From Cytophagales bacterium (GTDB lineage Bacteria > Bacteroidota > Bacteroidia > Cytophagales > 172606-1): 42,303 bases of DNA. This document shows positions 8,411 through 16,779 of the stretch, piece after piece (the stretch's first letter is position 1; every line of letters begins with the position of its first letter). Made by a program: the position numbers and the translations under genes. The DNA lies in assembly GCA_030448185.1 (NCBI GenBank), contig JAUJNL010000053.1, forward strand, positions 1-42,303. Reading direction: 5' to 3'. Below the pieces are notes generated by a model that did no database searches, had not been told where the DNA came from, and saw only the letters and a program-made list of their open reading frames with translations.

Positions 8411-10177
8411 TCACTTAACAAAATTGTCAAGAGACCGATTTCTGAGGACATATATTCTTACTCCGTTGATTTCCTCCAGCAGGCAGTAGTTTTTGTCAAT
8501 AACTTCCTTTATGACTGCAAATTTATCGTGCCCGTAAGCTGCTCTATCAGTAAAGAAAAATTCGTGGGGAGCAACTGTATCCAGAAAAAATGTGGGCTTG
8601 TTTTTTTGCAGGTCAGCGACATACCTGCTCAGGTAATAGCTTTGTGAAGGAGTGGGCGTTACCTGGTAGTAAATTAATGGGTCGCGGCAGCCCTGCGGCA
8701 GCCCGGTCTCGGCATAGTAGAGGTTGCTCCACCCCCAAATCGCCAGCTTATCGCCGGGATTGGCGTATTGGAGAACTTTCCGGGCTACGTCACTCTTTAG
8801 CTTACCCCGGTTATGGTTATAGGCAGCTTCATCACCAAATACGGGAGGTACCGGGTTATTGATCAAAACAGCAATAGTAGTATAACCTAACATCTCAAAG
8901 AGTAGACCAGACAGCATATAGAATTTTGTTACTGGTAACCGGGAGGCCGCCTGATGTACAGTGCCTACCAGAATACCATTCAGAAGTCCGAACGGTAAAA
9001 TTAACAGAAGCAAATAATGTAAAAAACCAGTGCCTGGTTGAATGGCACTATACAAATTGCTGATTACCAGTAGCAAGCCCAAAATAATGGGGGGAAACAT
9101 CGGCTTAGATATGTGCTTTCGCAGTAAGAGCAGGCCAGTTAAGGAGAACAGGATACCGCAGATCTGGAACAAGAAGAAAAGGTTGATATCAGTTGCTCCA
9201 TGCAGGAACACATTCAGGAAACGGAAAATCTTCTCGGTAAAGGTTAAATTAGTATTAAGCCCTTGCTTGGCGTACAACAGATTGTTAACGATGTAAGAGG
9301 TAAAAAAGTCATCAAATAATCCCATCATTTGCAGGTAGCCAAATACCAGCACACTGGGCAGAATGCCGCTGCCTACGAACAGCAGTAATCTTCTCCAGTC
9401 TCTGAGCAAAACAACCAAACAGAATGCAGCCAGGGCCAGCGCCGTCGGTACGGCTTGTAGTTTCGAATAGGGTACCCAACCCAGTACACACCCGAGCAGT
9501 ACCACCAGGGAATAGGTATACCTTTTATTCTGTTGCAGGAGTCTTGCCGTCAGAAACGTACCTGCTGATAGCAAAAGAACTGGAAAAGTTTCACTGTTAT
9601 AGGCAATAAAATCTCTGGTGCTAAAGGTGGCCATACAGGCTGCTATTGGTAGCACCGCCGCACCCGCAATGAACCGGTCGAAGAGCCATTTCAGCGATTG
9701 GTAAGTCAATAATAAGCTTAGGATCCAGACGACAATATGGAAGAGTTTTACGGTGCCGTAATTAATACTGCCTCCGAAGGCCTTGATAAGGAGGAGCGGA
9801 AAAACTACCAATGGTCCGTTGGTGGTTCCATCAAGGGAATACCAGTATCTGGGATCTTTAGACAAGGTAAGGGCGCCAGCTATCCACTGGCTCTCATCCA
9901 CATTGCATTCAAGCTGGGAAAAGTAAGGTATGCGCAGCAGCAGAATAGTGAATGCCAGTAAACCCATGAAAAAAGTATCAGAAGTGATCAGGCGGCTCCA
10001 ACCGGTATTGAAGTAATGAGAAAGAGTAATACGTTTGAGGAGTTGAAGCAGCAGTAAGGCTAACAACAGTAAGAAAAGAGTATACGCGGCAATTGTCCAA
10101 TACATGGACCCCTGTTTGCCTATATCAAATAATAATTTGCTGGTAGCTGTTTGAAGGGTTTCAACATTTTCATACAT
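8411..10177 (-). CDS. Polytopic GT-C type membrane glycosyltransferase
   Basis: A 588-residue integral membrane protein with about 11-12 hydrophobic helices. An acidic motif in the first periplasmic loop (CNVDESQWIAGA, about residues 94-105) is typical of GT-C enzymes that use polyprenyl-phosphate sugars (ArnT/PMT-like). Family members transfer sugars on the outer face of the inner membrane. The C-terminal 120 residues are soluble and include AIWGWSNLYYAETGLPQG and ICYLLEE-like strands. It is the third gene of a minus-strand operon, only 5 bp after the methyltransferase. It ends at TGA, but the same frame continues for another domain (8042-8410), so this ORF is probably a truncated reading of a protein of about 711 residues. 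The exact substrate is unknown. Confidence 0.75.
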   Translation of the reverse strand: MYENVETLQTATSKLLFDIGKQGSMYWTIAAYTLFLLLLALLLLQLLKRITLSHYFNTGWSRLITSDTFFMGLLAFTILLLRIPYFSQLECNVDESQWIAGALTLSKDPRYWYSLDGTTNGPLVVFPLLLIKAFGGSINYGTVKLFHIVVWILSLLLTYQSLKWLFDRFIAGAAVLPIAACMATFSTRDFIAYNSETFPVLLLSAGTFLTARLLQQNKRYTYSLVVLLGCVLGWVPYSKLQAVPTALALAAFCLVVLLRDWRRLLLFVGSGILPSVLVFGYLQMMGLFDDFFTSYIVNNLLYAKQGLNTNLTFTEKIFRFLNVFLHGATDINLFFLFQICGILFSLTGLLLLRKHISKPMFPPIILGLLLVISNLYSAIQPGTGFLHYLLLLILPFGLLNGILVGTVHQAASRLPVTKFYMLSGLLFEMLGYTTIAVLINNPVPPVFGDEAAYNHNRGKLKSDVARKVLQYANPGDKLAIWGWSNLYYAETGLPQGCRDPLIYYQVTPTPSQSYYLSRYVADLQKNKPTFFLDTVAPHEFFFTDRAAYGHDKFAVIKEVIDKNYCLLEEINGVRIYVLRNRSLDNFVK

Positions 10178-10182
10178 ACCGG

Positions 10183-10932
10183 TTAATGTTTTTGCCAGGT
10201 TAAAAGTATAGAAACTCCAAATGGGAGCCTAAGTCTTTTCAGTACCGGGACTTCCAGCTTAAAAAGCTTGTATAGAAGCTTATTGATAAAAGCGTCTTCT
10301 TTTAGCAGCGTAAAATCGGAACCCGCGCCTTTACGCTGGAAAAGTGAGGGCGCTAAACGGGCGGCGAACCGTACCGAAAGAATGGGTAAGAATAAGATAA
10401 AATTGAAATAGTTTTTAAACACGATCTTGCCGTCTTCTTGCTGATTGAACAAGGTGGTTAGCTCGGGTAAAACGTACCTTCTGTAATGATTATTCACTAC
10501 GTCGTGCTGGCCCCACAGCGCCATAAAGGCGGGAACGGTTACGGAGACAATACCCCGCGGCTTACATACCCGCTTCATCTCCTGCACCGCCTTTAAATGG
10601 TCTTCCACATGCTCGATCACGTCAAAGGCGCAGACGAGGTCAAAGCTATCCGCTTGAAAAGGCAACTCCAGAATAGAGCCATTGATTACGGGAATACCTA
10701 CTTCCTTCTCTATAAAGTCGCAACAATCTTTGTCGTATTCCAGGGAAGTAACTGTCCCAAACTGATCCAATAACTGACTGGTTTTCCCGGTTGCCACCCC
10801 AATATTTAATATCTTCAGGTTAGAGCCTAACTGAAGATTTTTAATGTGTTTCATCAGAATTTCTGCCCGTACCTTAAACCACCAGTGGTTCCGCTCTAAT
10901 TTGTAGTATTCGAAATAATAGTCCTTATTCAT
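10183..10932 (-). CDS. Class I SAM-dependent methyltransferase
   Basis: A 249-residue methyltransferase of the Methyltransf_11/23 type. It opens with a YYKLERNHWWFKVRAEIL segment often seen in polysaccharide-cluster methyltransferases. The SAM-binding fold follows: motif I LKILNIGVATGKTSQLL (about 38-54), the acidic end of strand 2 SLEYD, motif II/III FDLVCAFDVIEHVED (about 102-116) and the post-motif VCKPRGIVSVTVPAF. GxAxG replaces the commoner GxGxG, which is tolerated in the family. It overlaps the upstream GT2 gene by 8 bp and is followed after 5 bp by the GT-C gene, so the three are co-translated. A likely role is modification of a lipid-linked or nascent glycan, inferred only from context. 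Confidence 0.85.
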   Translation of the reverse strand: MNKDYYFEYYKLERNHWWFKVRAEILMKHIKNLQLGSNLKILNIGVATGKTSQLLDQFGTVTSLEYDKDCCDFIEKEVGIPVINGSILELPFQADSFDLVCAFDVIEHVEDHLKAVQEMKRVCKPRGIVSVTVPAFMALWGQHDVVNNHYRRYVLPELTTLFNQQEDGKIVFKNYFNFILFLPILSVRFAARLAPSLFQRKGAGSDFTLLKEDAFINKLLYKLFKLEVPVLKRLRLPFGVSILLTWQKH

Positions 10933-11947
10933 TAAACACTTCTTTTTTGTAAACTCTATTCTTTACTATGAATAAAGGTCGATTTTTTACCTGGAAAAAA
11001 ATTCTGAGTACATATTCGCCAATTACGCCTAAAGAAATCAATTGAACGCCACTAAACAGAATAATGGTGAATAATAACGCAGTAAAGCCTCTGGGAACAT
11101 CATTGTAAAAAATTTTATTAATTAAGGTAATGACTAGATAGATAAGTGATATTGAAATAGTCATTATCCCTAAGTTGGTAATTAACTTGATGGGGAATTC
11201 GCTGAAGTTAAAGATCCCATTGTGAGCCAAGCGTATTAATCTTTTAATCGAATACTTGGGCTGGCCGGCAAACCGCTCATGCCGCTCGTACTCAATGCCA
11301 ATCTGACGAAAGCCTATCCAAGATCTCATACCCCGGATAAAACGGCTTTCTTCCGGCATTTTATTCAATATATTTACCACCCGCCTGCTGATCAAGGCAA
11401 AATCGCCACTATCCAGCGGAATATTAATGTAGGAGATGGATTTGAGTAAGCGGTAAAAAAGATAATAGCTAAGTTTTTTGAAACCACTCTCTTTTCTCTT
11501 CTTCCGGACTGCATATACTACTTCATTCCCTTCTTTGTATGCATTATACATCTCGGGTAATAGTTCGGGGGGGTCCTGCAGATCACCGTCAATAATCATA
11601 ACCGCTTCAGTTGCCGTAACTGCCGCTAAACCGGCCGTTAATGCAATCTGATGACCGTGGTTCCTTGAAAGGAATATACATTGATACCTTTCATTCTCCA
11701 GGGCAAGCTGATACATCAGTTCAGTAGTGCCATCACTACTACCATCATCAATAAGTACCACTTCAACGGAAAGATTAATTGAATCAATTATTTGATTCAG
11801 CCTATCCGTCAAATGCGTAAAAGTTTCTACTTCATTATACAGTGGAACTACAATAGAAATCTGAGGATAGTTTGAAGAATTATCACCTGATGCTTGATGA
11901 CCGATTAATTGGGTATTCACAGAAGTACTATTGGGAGAGGATTTCAT
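10925..11947 (-). CDS. GT2 family glycosyltransferase (DPM1/GtrB-like)
   Basis: A 340-residue family 2 glycosyltransferase with two C-terminal helices, the layout of enzymes that make polyprenyl-phosphate sugars (GtrB, ArnC, DPM1). GT-A motifs: ISIVVPLYNEVETF (about 31-44), VVLIDDGSSDGT (about 64-75), LSRNHGHQIALTAGL, the DxD-type IIDGDLQDPPELL (about 119-131) and YERHERFAGQPKYSIKRL. Hydrophobic helices lie near residues 258-280 and 291-315. It is the first gene of the minus-strand operon and could supply the lipid-linked sugar used by the GT-C enzyme downstream, a pairing well known from lipid A and O-antigen modification systems. The ATG at 11947 is taken as the start. Confidence 0.9.
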   Translation of the reverse strand: MKSSPNSTSVNTQLIGHQASGDNSSNYPQISIVVPLYNEVETFTHLTDRLNQIIDSINLSVEVVLIDDGSSDGTTELMYQLALENERYQCIFLSRNHGHQIALTAGLAAVTATEAVMIIDGDLQDPPELLPEMYNAYKEGNEVVYAVRKKRKESGFKKLSYYLFYRLLKSISYINIPLDSGDFALISRRVVNILNKMPEESRFIRGMRSWIGFRQIGIEYERHERFAGQPKYSIKRLIRLAHNGIFNFSEFPIKLITNLGIMTISISLIYLVITLINKIFYNDVPRGFTALLFTIILFSGVQLISLGVIGEYVLRIFFQVKNRPLFIVKNRVYKKEVFNE

Positions 11948-12696
11948 TAACTAGGAAGAATAAGTTAAAATCTTTTTTATACATTAGAAATGTAATCGGC
12001 AGATCAACCGGCCCAGACAAAGATCAAATATAAAGCAATAATCAAAAACAGGTACCCCTGCTGGGCTCTCTCGTGATTAACTCAGTTTAGCATCATCAAC
12101 CCAAACCCAAATAAGCATTATATTTTATGGAAAAGTGATAATTGATACCAATGCAATAGGTAAATTATGTAGTAATTGAAATACTGAACGAGTTGAAGTA
12201 GTTAATCTATGCAGAGAAGGAGATTCAGTCCATTTTAACAAATTAACCCAACTACAATAGTCTAGTATATTGTTTCCAGTTTATCATTCCCGTGCAGTCC
12301 ACAAAGTCTGAATGTAGTAACAAGCGTAAAGATAGCCTTTTTACGATTTCACGACCCTATTCAGCATTAGTATATAATCAAACAATAATGCCCGAGAGAG
12401 CATAATTGTTAAATCTTTCAGCTGTAGTTATAACTGGAAATAGTGAATATATCAGAGGCCAATTTAGCAAATGCTATATAAGGCGGCAATCTTTGCGGTA
12501 AGTAGATATGCCGGTAGTCCTCACTTGAGACCTCCTATAAATGCCTGTTAGTAGTAACGAAGAGAATCTAAACCGGACTGTGTTAAAGGCGCGGAATAAA
12601 AGACTAACTTCATTTGAAGTTGAGGTCTTCAAGCAGGGGATGGGGGTCATCGAAAGCGTGTACGCCAGTAAACCAAGCAGTGGAGAGAAAGGTATT
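11948..12696. other. Intergenic stretch without a recognisable gene
   Basis: About 750 bases between the GT2 gene and the insertion sequence have no open frame of useful length on either strand. The only structure noted is an imperfect inverted pair around CTTGAGACCTC (near 12522) and GAGGTCTTCAAG (near 12625). The part from about 12590 is purine-rich and could be a decayed gene or a structured RNA, but nothing was identified. Confidence 0.4.
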
Positions 12697-12705
12697 CTCC
12701 TCCGT

Positions 12706-13924
12706 CACGCTACCCGATGAAAAAAGAGGGATAAAAAAGGGTAGAAAGGGAGAAATCTTCCCAAGGGACTAATTTTGAGATTGCAAACCAAAACAAGTAC
12801 CACAATGAAAGATTTTCTCTCTCCAAAAGTAGTTAAACTCATGAGCAGTTTTGCCATTGTTAAGCATTTATCGCGGCAAAAATGTGCTACCTCAATTATA
12901 TTGTCCTTGATTCGGAGCCAAAAAGTACAATTACAGTGGCGGTAGTGTTCAATAATGAAGTCAAAGAAGCCTCCAACGAAAGACGTCTGCAGGCATTCTT
13001 TACGGATTGTGAGTTAGACGAAGATCAAGTGGCGTTTGTATTGTCCTTGTTTTTAGTATTTGGTAAAGTGGACTTATGTTTAGACCGGACTGAGTGGGAT
13101 TTTGGGAAATGTCAAGTCAATCTGCTCGTGTTAAGTGCGTACTCTCAGGGGGTAGGCATACCACTCTATGTAGAATTTCTGGATAACAATAGTGGGAATT
13201 CTTCCACCCAGGACCGAATACTGATTTTAAAAAAACGATTGCCTTATTAGGCAAAAACCGGATTGGCTCTGTGATTGCTGATAGAGAGTTTGTGGGCAAA
13301 GACTGGGTGGCGTATTTGGGCAAAGAACAAATCACTTTCTTTCTGCGTCTGCCCAAGCATTATTGGTTTACCGTGAACGGAGTGGAGTTAAAGGCCGAAA
13401 ACCGGTTGCAATCCCGTAAGGAATGTAAGTTGGATAATGTATCCGTACTGGGAATGAAGGGCTTGAGTGTGGGCATGAAAAAGATAAAAGATAAACAGGG
13501 AAAGGCAGACTATTTGATTGTACTTACTAACACTGTCGCTTATGAAGCTTTACGCACTTATAAGAAACGATGGAGCATTGAGGTGATGTTTCAAGACTTC
13601 AAATCCCAAGGCTTTCACTTAGAAGATACGCATCTGAAAAAAGCTTATAAGCTCAAAAAATTAGTCTATCTAGTTAGTATTGCCTATGCTTTCTGTGTTC
13701 ATGCGGGCTTGTACTATGAGAAACACGTAGCGCCCATTCCTCGAAAGAACCACGGCTATCGTGCTAAAAGCTTATTTCGCAAAGGAGTAGACTTGCTTAG
13801 AACTATGTTAGAACGAAAAAAAGCCAACATCTGCACTTTTGGCATACCCTTATTGACTCCTTTGTCCACTTGGCACTAATTAAGCTCCTATATGAAAAGG
13901 TTATGAAAATCATCGGGTCGGGTG
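12706..13924 (+). mobile_element. IS4-like insertion sequence, 1219 bp, with 9-bp target duplication
   Basis: The ends are imperfect terminal inverted repeats: CACGCTACCCGATGA at 12706-12720 and TCATCGGGTCGGGTG at 13910-13924 (13 of 15 positions match). They are bounded by the direct repeat CTCCTCCGT at 12697-12705 and again at 13925-13933. A 9-bp duplication and ends beginning with CA suit the IS4 group. The element contains a single transposase region starting at 12805. The intact duplication implies a fairly recent insertion, whatever the state of the transposase. Confidence 0.82.
12805..13879 (+). pseudogene. IS4-family DDE transposase, two frameshifts
   Basis: Corrected length is about 358 residues. 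The N-terminus MKDFLSPKVVKLMSSFAIVK starts at the ATG 12805. The frame then shifts by one base near 12935, joining RSQKVQL to VAVVFNNEVKEASNERRLQ, and again in the seven-A run at 13229-13235. Catalytic features of the DDE_Tnp_1 fold are kept: LDRTEWDFG (first Asp, near 13083), VIADREFVGKDW (second Asp, near 13280) and YKKRWSIEVMFQDFKSQGF (catalytic Glu in the YREK-type motif, near 13560-13617). Both shifts are single missing bases. The second lies in a slippery A AAA AAA C context where minus-one slippage would restore the frame, but the first has no such signal. The transposase is therefore probably inactive or mis-sequenced. Confidence 0.85.
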
Positions 13925-13976
13925 CTCCTCCGTATAAAAACACCTAATTGAGGCAGTCCCGCTATCCCTGTGCTAT

Positions 13977-15959
13977 CTATTGAAGAGCGGGAAGCGTAAT
14001 GGTAAAAATAGTGCCCTCGCCCAATTGTGACTGAAGCCTGATTTGTCCTTCCAGTTTATCAAGGGCTTCTTTTACGATATACAATCCTAAACCAGAACCT
14101 TTGGTATCATCAGAAGCCCGGTAAAACATATTAAATACTTTGGCTTGGTGTTCTTCCCCGATGCCTTTGCCATTGTCGGTTACGCTAATTACATACTGCT
14201 GCGCAATCTTTTCCACTTCTACCCGCACATAAGGTTTTTCGCGGTAAGGCGAATGGTAAATAATTGCGTTGGCTATCAGATTGCTGAGTACCGTCTTAAT
14301 CCGGCGTTTGTCTGTATACACTTCAGCTATTTTCAAATGGACCTCCCGGCTGATCCGGCTGGAACCAGGCAAATAGATCAGGTCCTCATAGCACTCCTGA
14401 ATGAGTTCTTCCAGATTAACGGCTTCCCGGTTTACTTCCGTCCGGGAATTTCTGGAATAGTCTATGATTTCCTTGATAAAAGAGTCCATACGATTAATGC
14501 TGGTACGCATCATGCGCAGATAACTGCTAATTGTATCAGCGGGAGATTCGAGTTCCAATAAATTAATAATGCCAAGTAATGAGGTAAGCGGTGCTCTGAG
14601 ATCGTGCGAAGCGCTGTACACAAAGCGGTCCAGTTCCGAATTGATCTTAGCCAGTTCCTCATTGCGTTTAGTCAGTGTTTCTTCGGCATTTTTCAGGTCG
14701 GTGATATCTACCAACTGACCTAGAAAATGAGTTGGCCTCCCCAACGCATCTCTTATTAGTGAACTTTTAAGCAGACAATGAATAATATGCCCATCTTTAT
14801 GCAGGTAACGCTTATCCATTCGGAAGCTCTCCAACTCTCCCGTCAGCAGTTTCTGCTGTCCGAGACGATTCGCTTCCAGGTCTTCGGGACAACTGATAAT
14901 ACTAAGAGTTTTTTCCAAAAACTCTCCTTTTGAGTAGCCCATCGTATGTACCATAGCATCATTGACCATGACTAATTTGCCGTCCACCGTGGAAATAGCC
15001 ATCGGAATAGGAGCATTTTCAAAAATGTCCCGGAATTCACGGGCACTGTTTTTCAGAGCCAGTTCAGCAATCTTGCGGTCGGTAATATCTTCAGCTACGC
15101 CTACAATATGTGAAAATTTCCCCTGTGCATCATGTACTGGAAACTGCCGGGCCTCCAACCAGCGGATCACTCCGTCCGGCCGGATAATGCGGAAATCAAC
15201 CCGGGCCTCCTCCCGGGATATATTTGTCACATGCAGATTCTTCATCACGGACTTGTCTTCGGGATGTACCGGATAATACCAAGTCTTAGGGTCGTCCAGC
15301 AGTTGCTGAGCGGGATAGCCCCATATCTGCTCAAATGCTGGGCTAACGTAGATAAATTTGTTCATCTCCGCATTGCGGATAAAGAACGCTTCCTTTACGT
15401 TATTGGCCAGAAGCATAAATTTATCCTGGTGTTCGCGGATCTGCTGCTGGGCATTTTTAATGGCCGTTATATCATTGCCAGTAGCAATCAAAATTTCAAC
15501 TTTTCCGGCCTGGTTGCATACTGGAGTCAGTGTCCAGTTAGTAATTATAGCTTGAGAATGAAGACCTTCAGCGTGTTCTTCCCATTGCACAGCTGTATGG
15601 CTTTGTACCGCCTGCTCAAAAAGCTTCCAGCGGTTTTCAGCCAGTTGGGTATTTCGCTGCACATAATGACAATAATCAAAATCATCCTTTCCTATCAGCC
15701 ATTTTCTCAGATCGGGGTCTTTAATGGCTTTTGGATTAATGTACAGAAAACGGTGATCTACATCAAAAACAACTATTTCTACCGGTATATGATTGAAAAT
15801 CTTCTCGTAAGATCTCGATAAACTTGATAAAGGCTGATTGTCGGGCCGCGCAAAGTTTACTGCGCTCACGTGACGAGTTGCCCAGATTTCTTCGTCCAGT
15901 TCTACTTTCCGCAAACTTACCTGATAAAAAGGTAGCGTTTCATGGGGCTCCACTACCAA
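13977..15959 (-). CDS. PAS domain sensor histidine kinase
   Basis: A soluble-looking sensor kinase of at least 660 residues with no membrane helix in the visible part. Three PAS regions are seen: about residues 50-168 (ending NDITAIKNA), about 175-297 (AFEQIWGYPAQQLL to EDITDRKIAE) and about 305-425 (MGYSKGEFLEK to DITDLKNAEE). A short coiled coil leads to the HisKA box SASHDLRAPLTSLLGIINLL (phospho-acceptor His near 450). The HATPase domain follows with N box NLIANAIIYHS, G1 DNGKGIGEE and G2 GSGLGLYIVKEA. No receiver domain or response regulator gene is adjacent. The apparent start is a TTG at 15959 with no ATG or GTG available. The coding frame continues upstream for about 50 residues, so the true start is probably further 5' (see 15960-16246). 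Confidence 0.88.
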   Translation of the reverse strand: MVVEPHETLPFYQVSLRKVELDEEIWATRHVSAVNFARPDNQPLSSLSRSYEKIFNHIPVEIVVFDVDHRFLYINPKAIKDPDLRKWLIGKDDFDYCHYVQRNTQLAENRWKLFEQAVQSHTAVQWEEHAEGLHSQAIITNWTLTPVCNQAGKVEILIATGNDITAIKNAQQQIREHQDKFMLLANNVKEAFFIRNAEMNKFIYVSPAFEQIWGYPAQQLLDDPKTWYYPVHPEDKSVMKNLHVTNISREEARVDFRIIRPDGVIRWLEARQFPVHDAQGKFSHIVGVAEDITDRKIAELALKNSAREFRDIFENAPIPMAISTVDGKLVMVNDAMVHTMGYSKGEFLEKTLSIISCPEDLEANRLGQQKLLTGELESFRMDKRYLHKDGHIIHCLLKSSLIRDALGRPTHFLGQLVDITDLKNAEETLTKRNEELAKINSELDRFVYSASHDLRAPLTSLLGIINLLELESPADTISSYLRMMRTSINRMDSFIKEIIDYSRNSRTEVNREAVNLEELIQECYEDLIYLPGSSRISREVHLKIAEVYTDKRRIKTVLSNLIANAIIYHSPYREKPYVRVEVEKIAQQYVISVTDNGKGIGEEHQAKVFNMFYRASDDTKGSGLGLYIVKEALDKLEGQIRLQSQLGEGTIFTITLPALQ

Positions 15960-16246
15960 TTGTATATAGGCCGCATTTTGGATATGGTCAGTTACCTTTC
16001 TGACTTTAGTTGCACATAGCTGTTGGTATCGGACTGCTTTCGTGAATACCTGAGTTATTTCGGCCTGAACTTTTGGGGTATCACCTCCAGGATAAGCTGG
16101 CCAGGTACTCCCTTCTCAAAATCTTCTAATCCAGCTAGTCCAGACTGGGAGCTGTAGGGCGTCTGAATCCGTAAGTGTTCGTCTGCCAACCAATAGGCTT
16201 GAACATCCGTAAGCTTATCTTGTGTGCGTATCAAGTTGATAAAGGG
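15960..16246 (-). pseudogene. Probable N-terminal extension of the histidine kinase, frameshifted
   Basis: The kinase frame stays open upstream to about base 16117, encoding PAYPGGDTPKVQAEITQVFT and RYQQLCATKVRKVTDHIQNA. The next frame is open from 16246 and encodes KLTDVQAYWLADEHLRIQTP, then AGLEDFEKG. Adding one G to the GGG run (bases 16110-16112, read on the minus strand) joins the two as one protein. No ATG is seen before the TAG at 16249-16247, so the real start remains unknown. An unrelated gene remnant cannot be excluded. Confidence 0.45.
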
Positions 16247-16397
16247 CTAAATACTAAGAAGATAATTTTCTTCAGGATGAAAATTAGCCTTTATTAAGCC
16301 GTTGATAAACTGAATAAAATCTATTCTCTGATTATGTACTTTTTGATCATCTTTTATAAACGGGTAAACAAGACATGATAGGGTTGCTTCATGTGAC

Positions 16398-16588
16398 GGG
16401 TGTACGACAAATTGCAGATCAACCATTAAACTTTGTTCGTGTTGTTCCGCATTTAGCTTCGCTGAGAATAGTTGCAATGCGGATGTGTATAGCCGGGCAT
16501 TTGAAATGCCCTTTTTCTCAGTTCCGCATTGCAACTATTCTCAGCGAAGCTAAATGCGGATGAACGCTCTGCATTTTGTCGTACACCC
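16398..16588. mobile_element. MITE-like element, 191 bp, 20-bp terminal inverted repeats, 8-bp target duplication
   Basis: Left end GGGTGTACGACAAATTGCAG (16398-16417) and right end 16569-16588 are inverted repeats with one mismatch. CATGTGAC is directly repeated at 16390-16397 and 16589-16596, as expected for a target duplication. Inside lies a perfect 38-bp inverted repeat (16446-16483 and 16523-16560), each arm itself bounded by TCCGCATT and AATGCGGA. At the centre is a short palindrome GGGCATTTGAAATGCCC (16495-16511). It has no transposase and the whole element can fold into one long hairpin. The mobilising IS is not in this window; the IS4-like element nearby has different ends. Confidence 0.85.
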
Positions 16589-16652
16589 CATGTGACTAAC
16601 TTTACAGTTAATGAATTGGCTACAGTAACTTAGTGGGTAAGACTTCCGCTTA

Positions 16653-16665
16653 GTACGACAAAATG
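16653..16665 (+). repeat. Isolated match to the MITE terminal repeat
   Basis: GTACGACAAAATG repeats 13 bases of the MITE end (the right-end version of the inverted repeat), 65 bases beyond the element. It could be a remnant of another copy or a chance match. Confidence 0.35.
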
Positions 16666-16779
16666 GCTTATTTAATCAGAAATAATTCATAAAAACGGAC
16701 AAAAATAACCGGAAATGCAGCCTGGTCTTAGATTTGATACATAGAAATTGCAATATTTCAAGAATAACCTTAAGAAGAT

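Noticed and set aside
8411..8413. TGA as selenocysteine codon
   Set aside because: The protein is a glycosyltransferase with no redox site, no SECIS-like hairpin was evident just downstream, and there is no sign of Sec machinery in the window.
12590..12700. Group II intron or structured RNA fragment before the IS
   Set aside because: The purine-rich stretch resembles structured RNA superficially, but no GUGCG start, domain V or intron-encoded protein was found.
14962..15821. Plus-strand ORFs over the histidine kinase
   Set aside because: They lie opposite PAS-domain coding sequence and show no independent domain.
16247..16534. Minus-strand ORF of 95 codons
   Set aside because: More than a third of it is the MITE hairpin, including the inner palindrome; there is no family resemblance and the open frame follows from the repeat.
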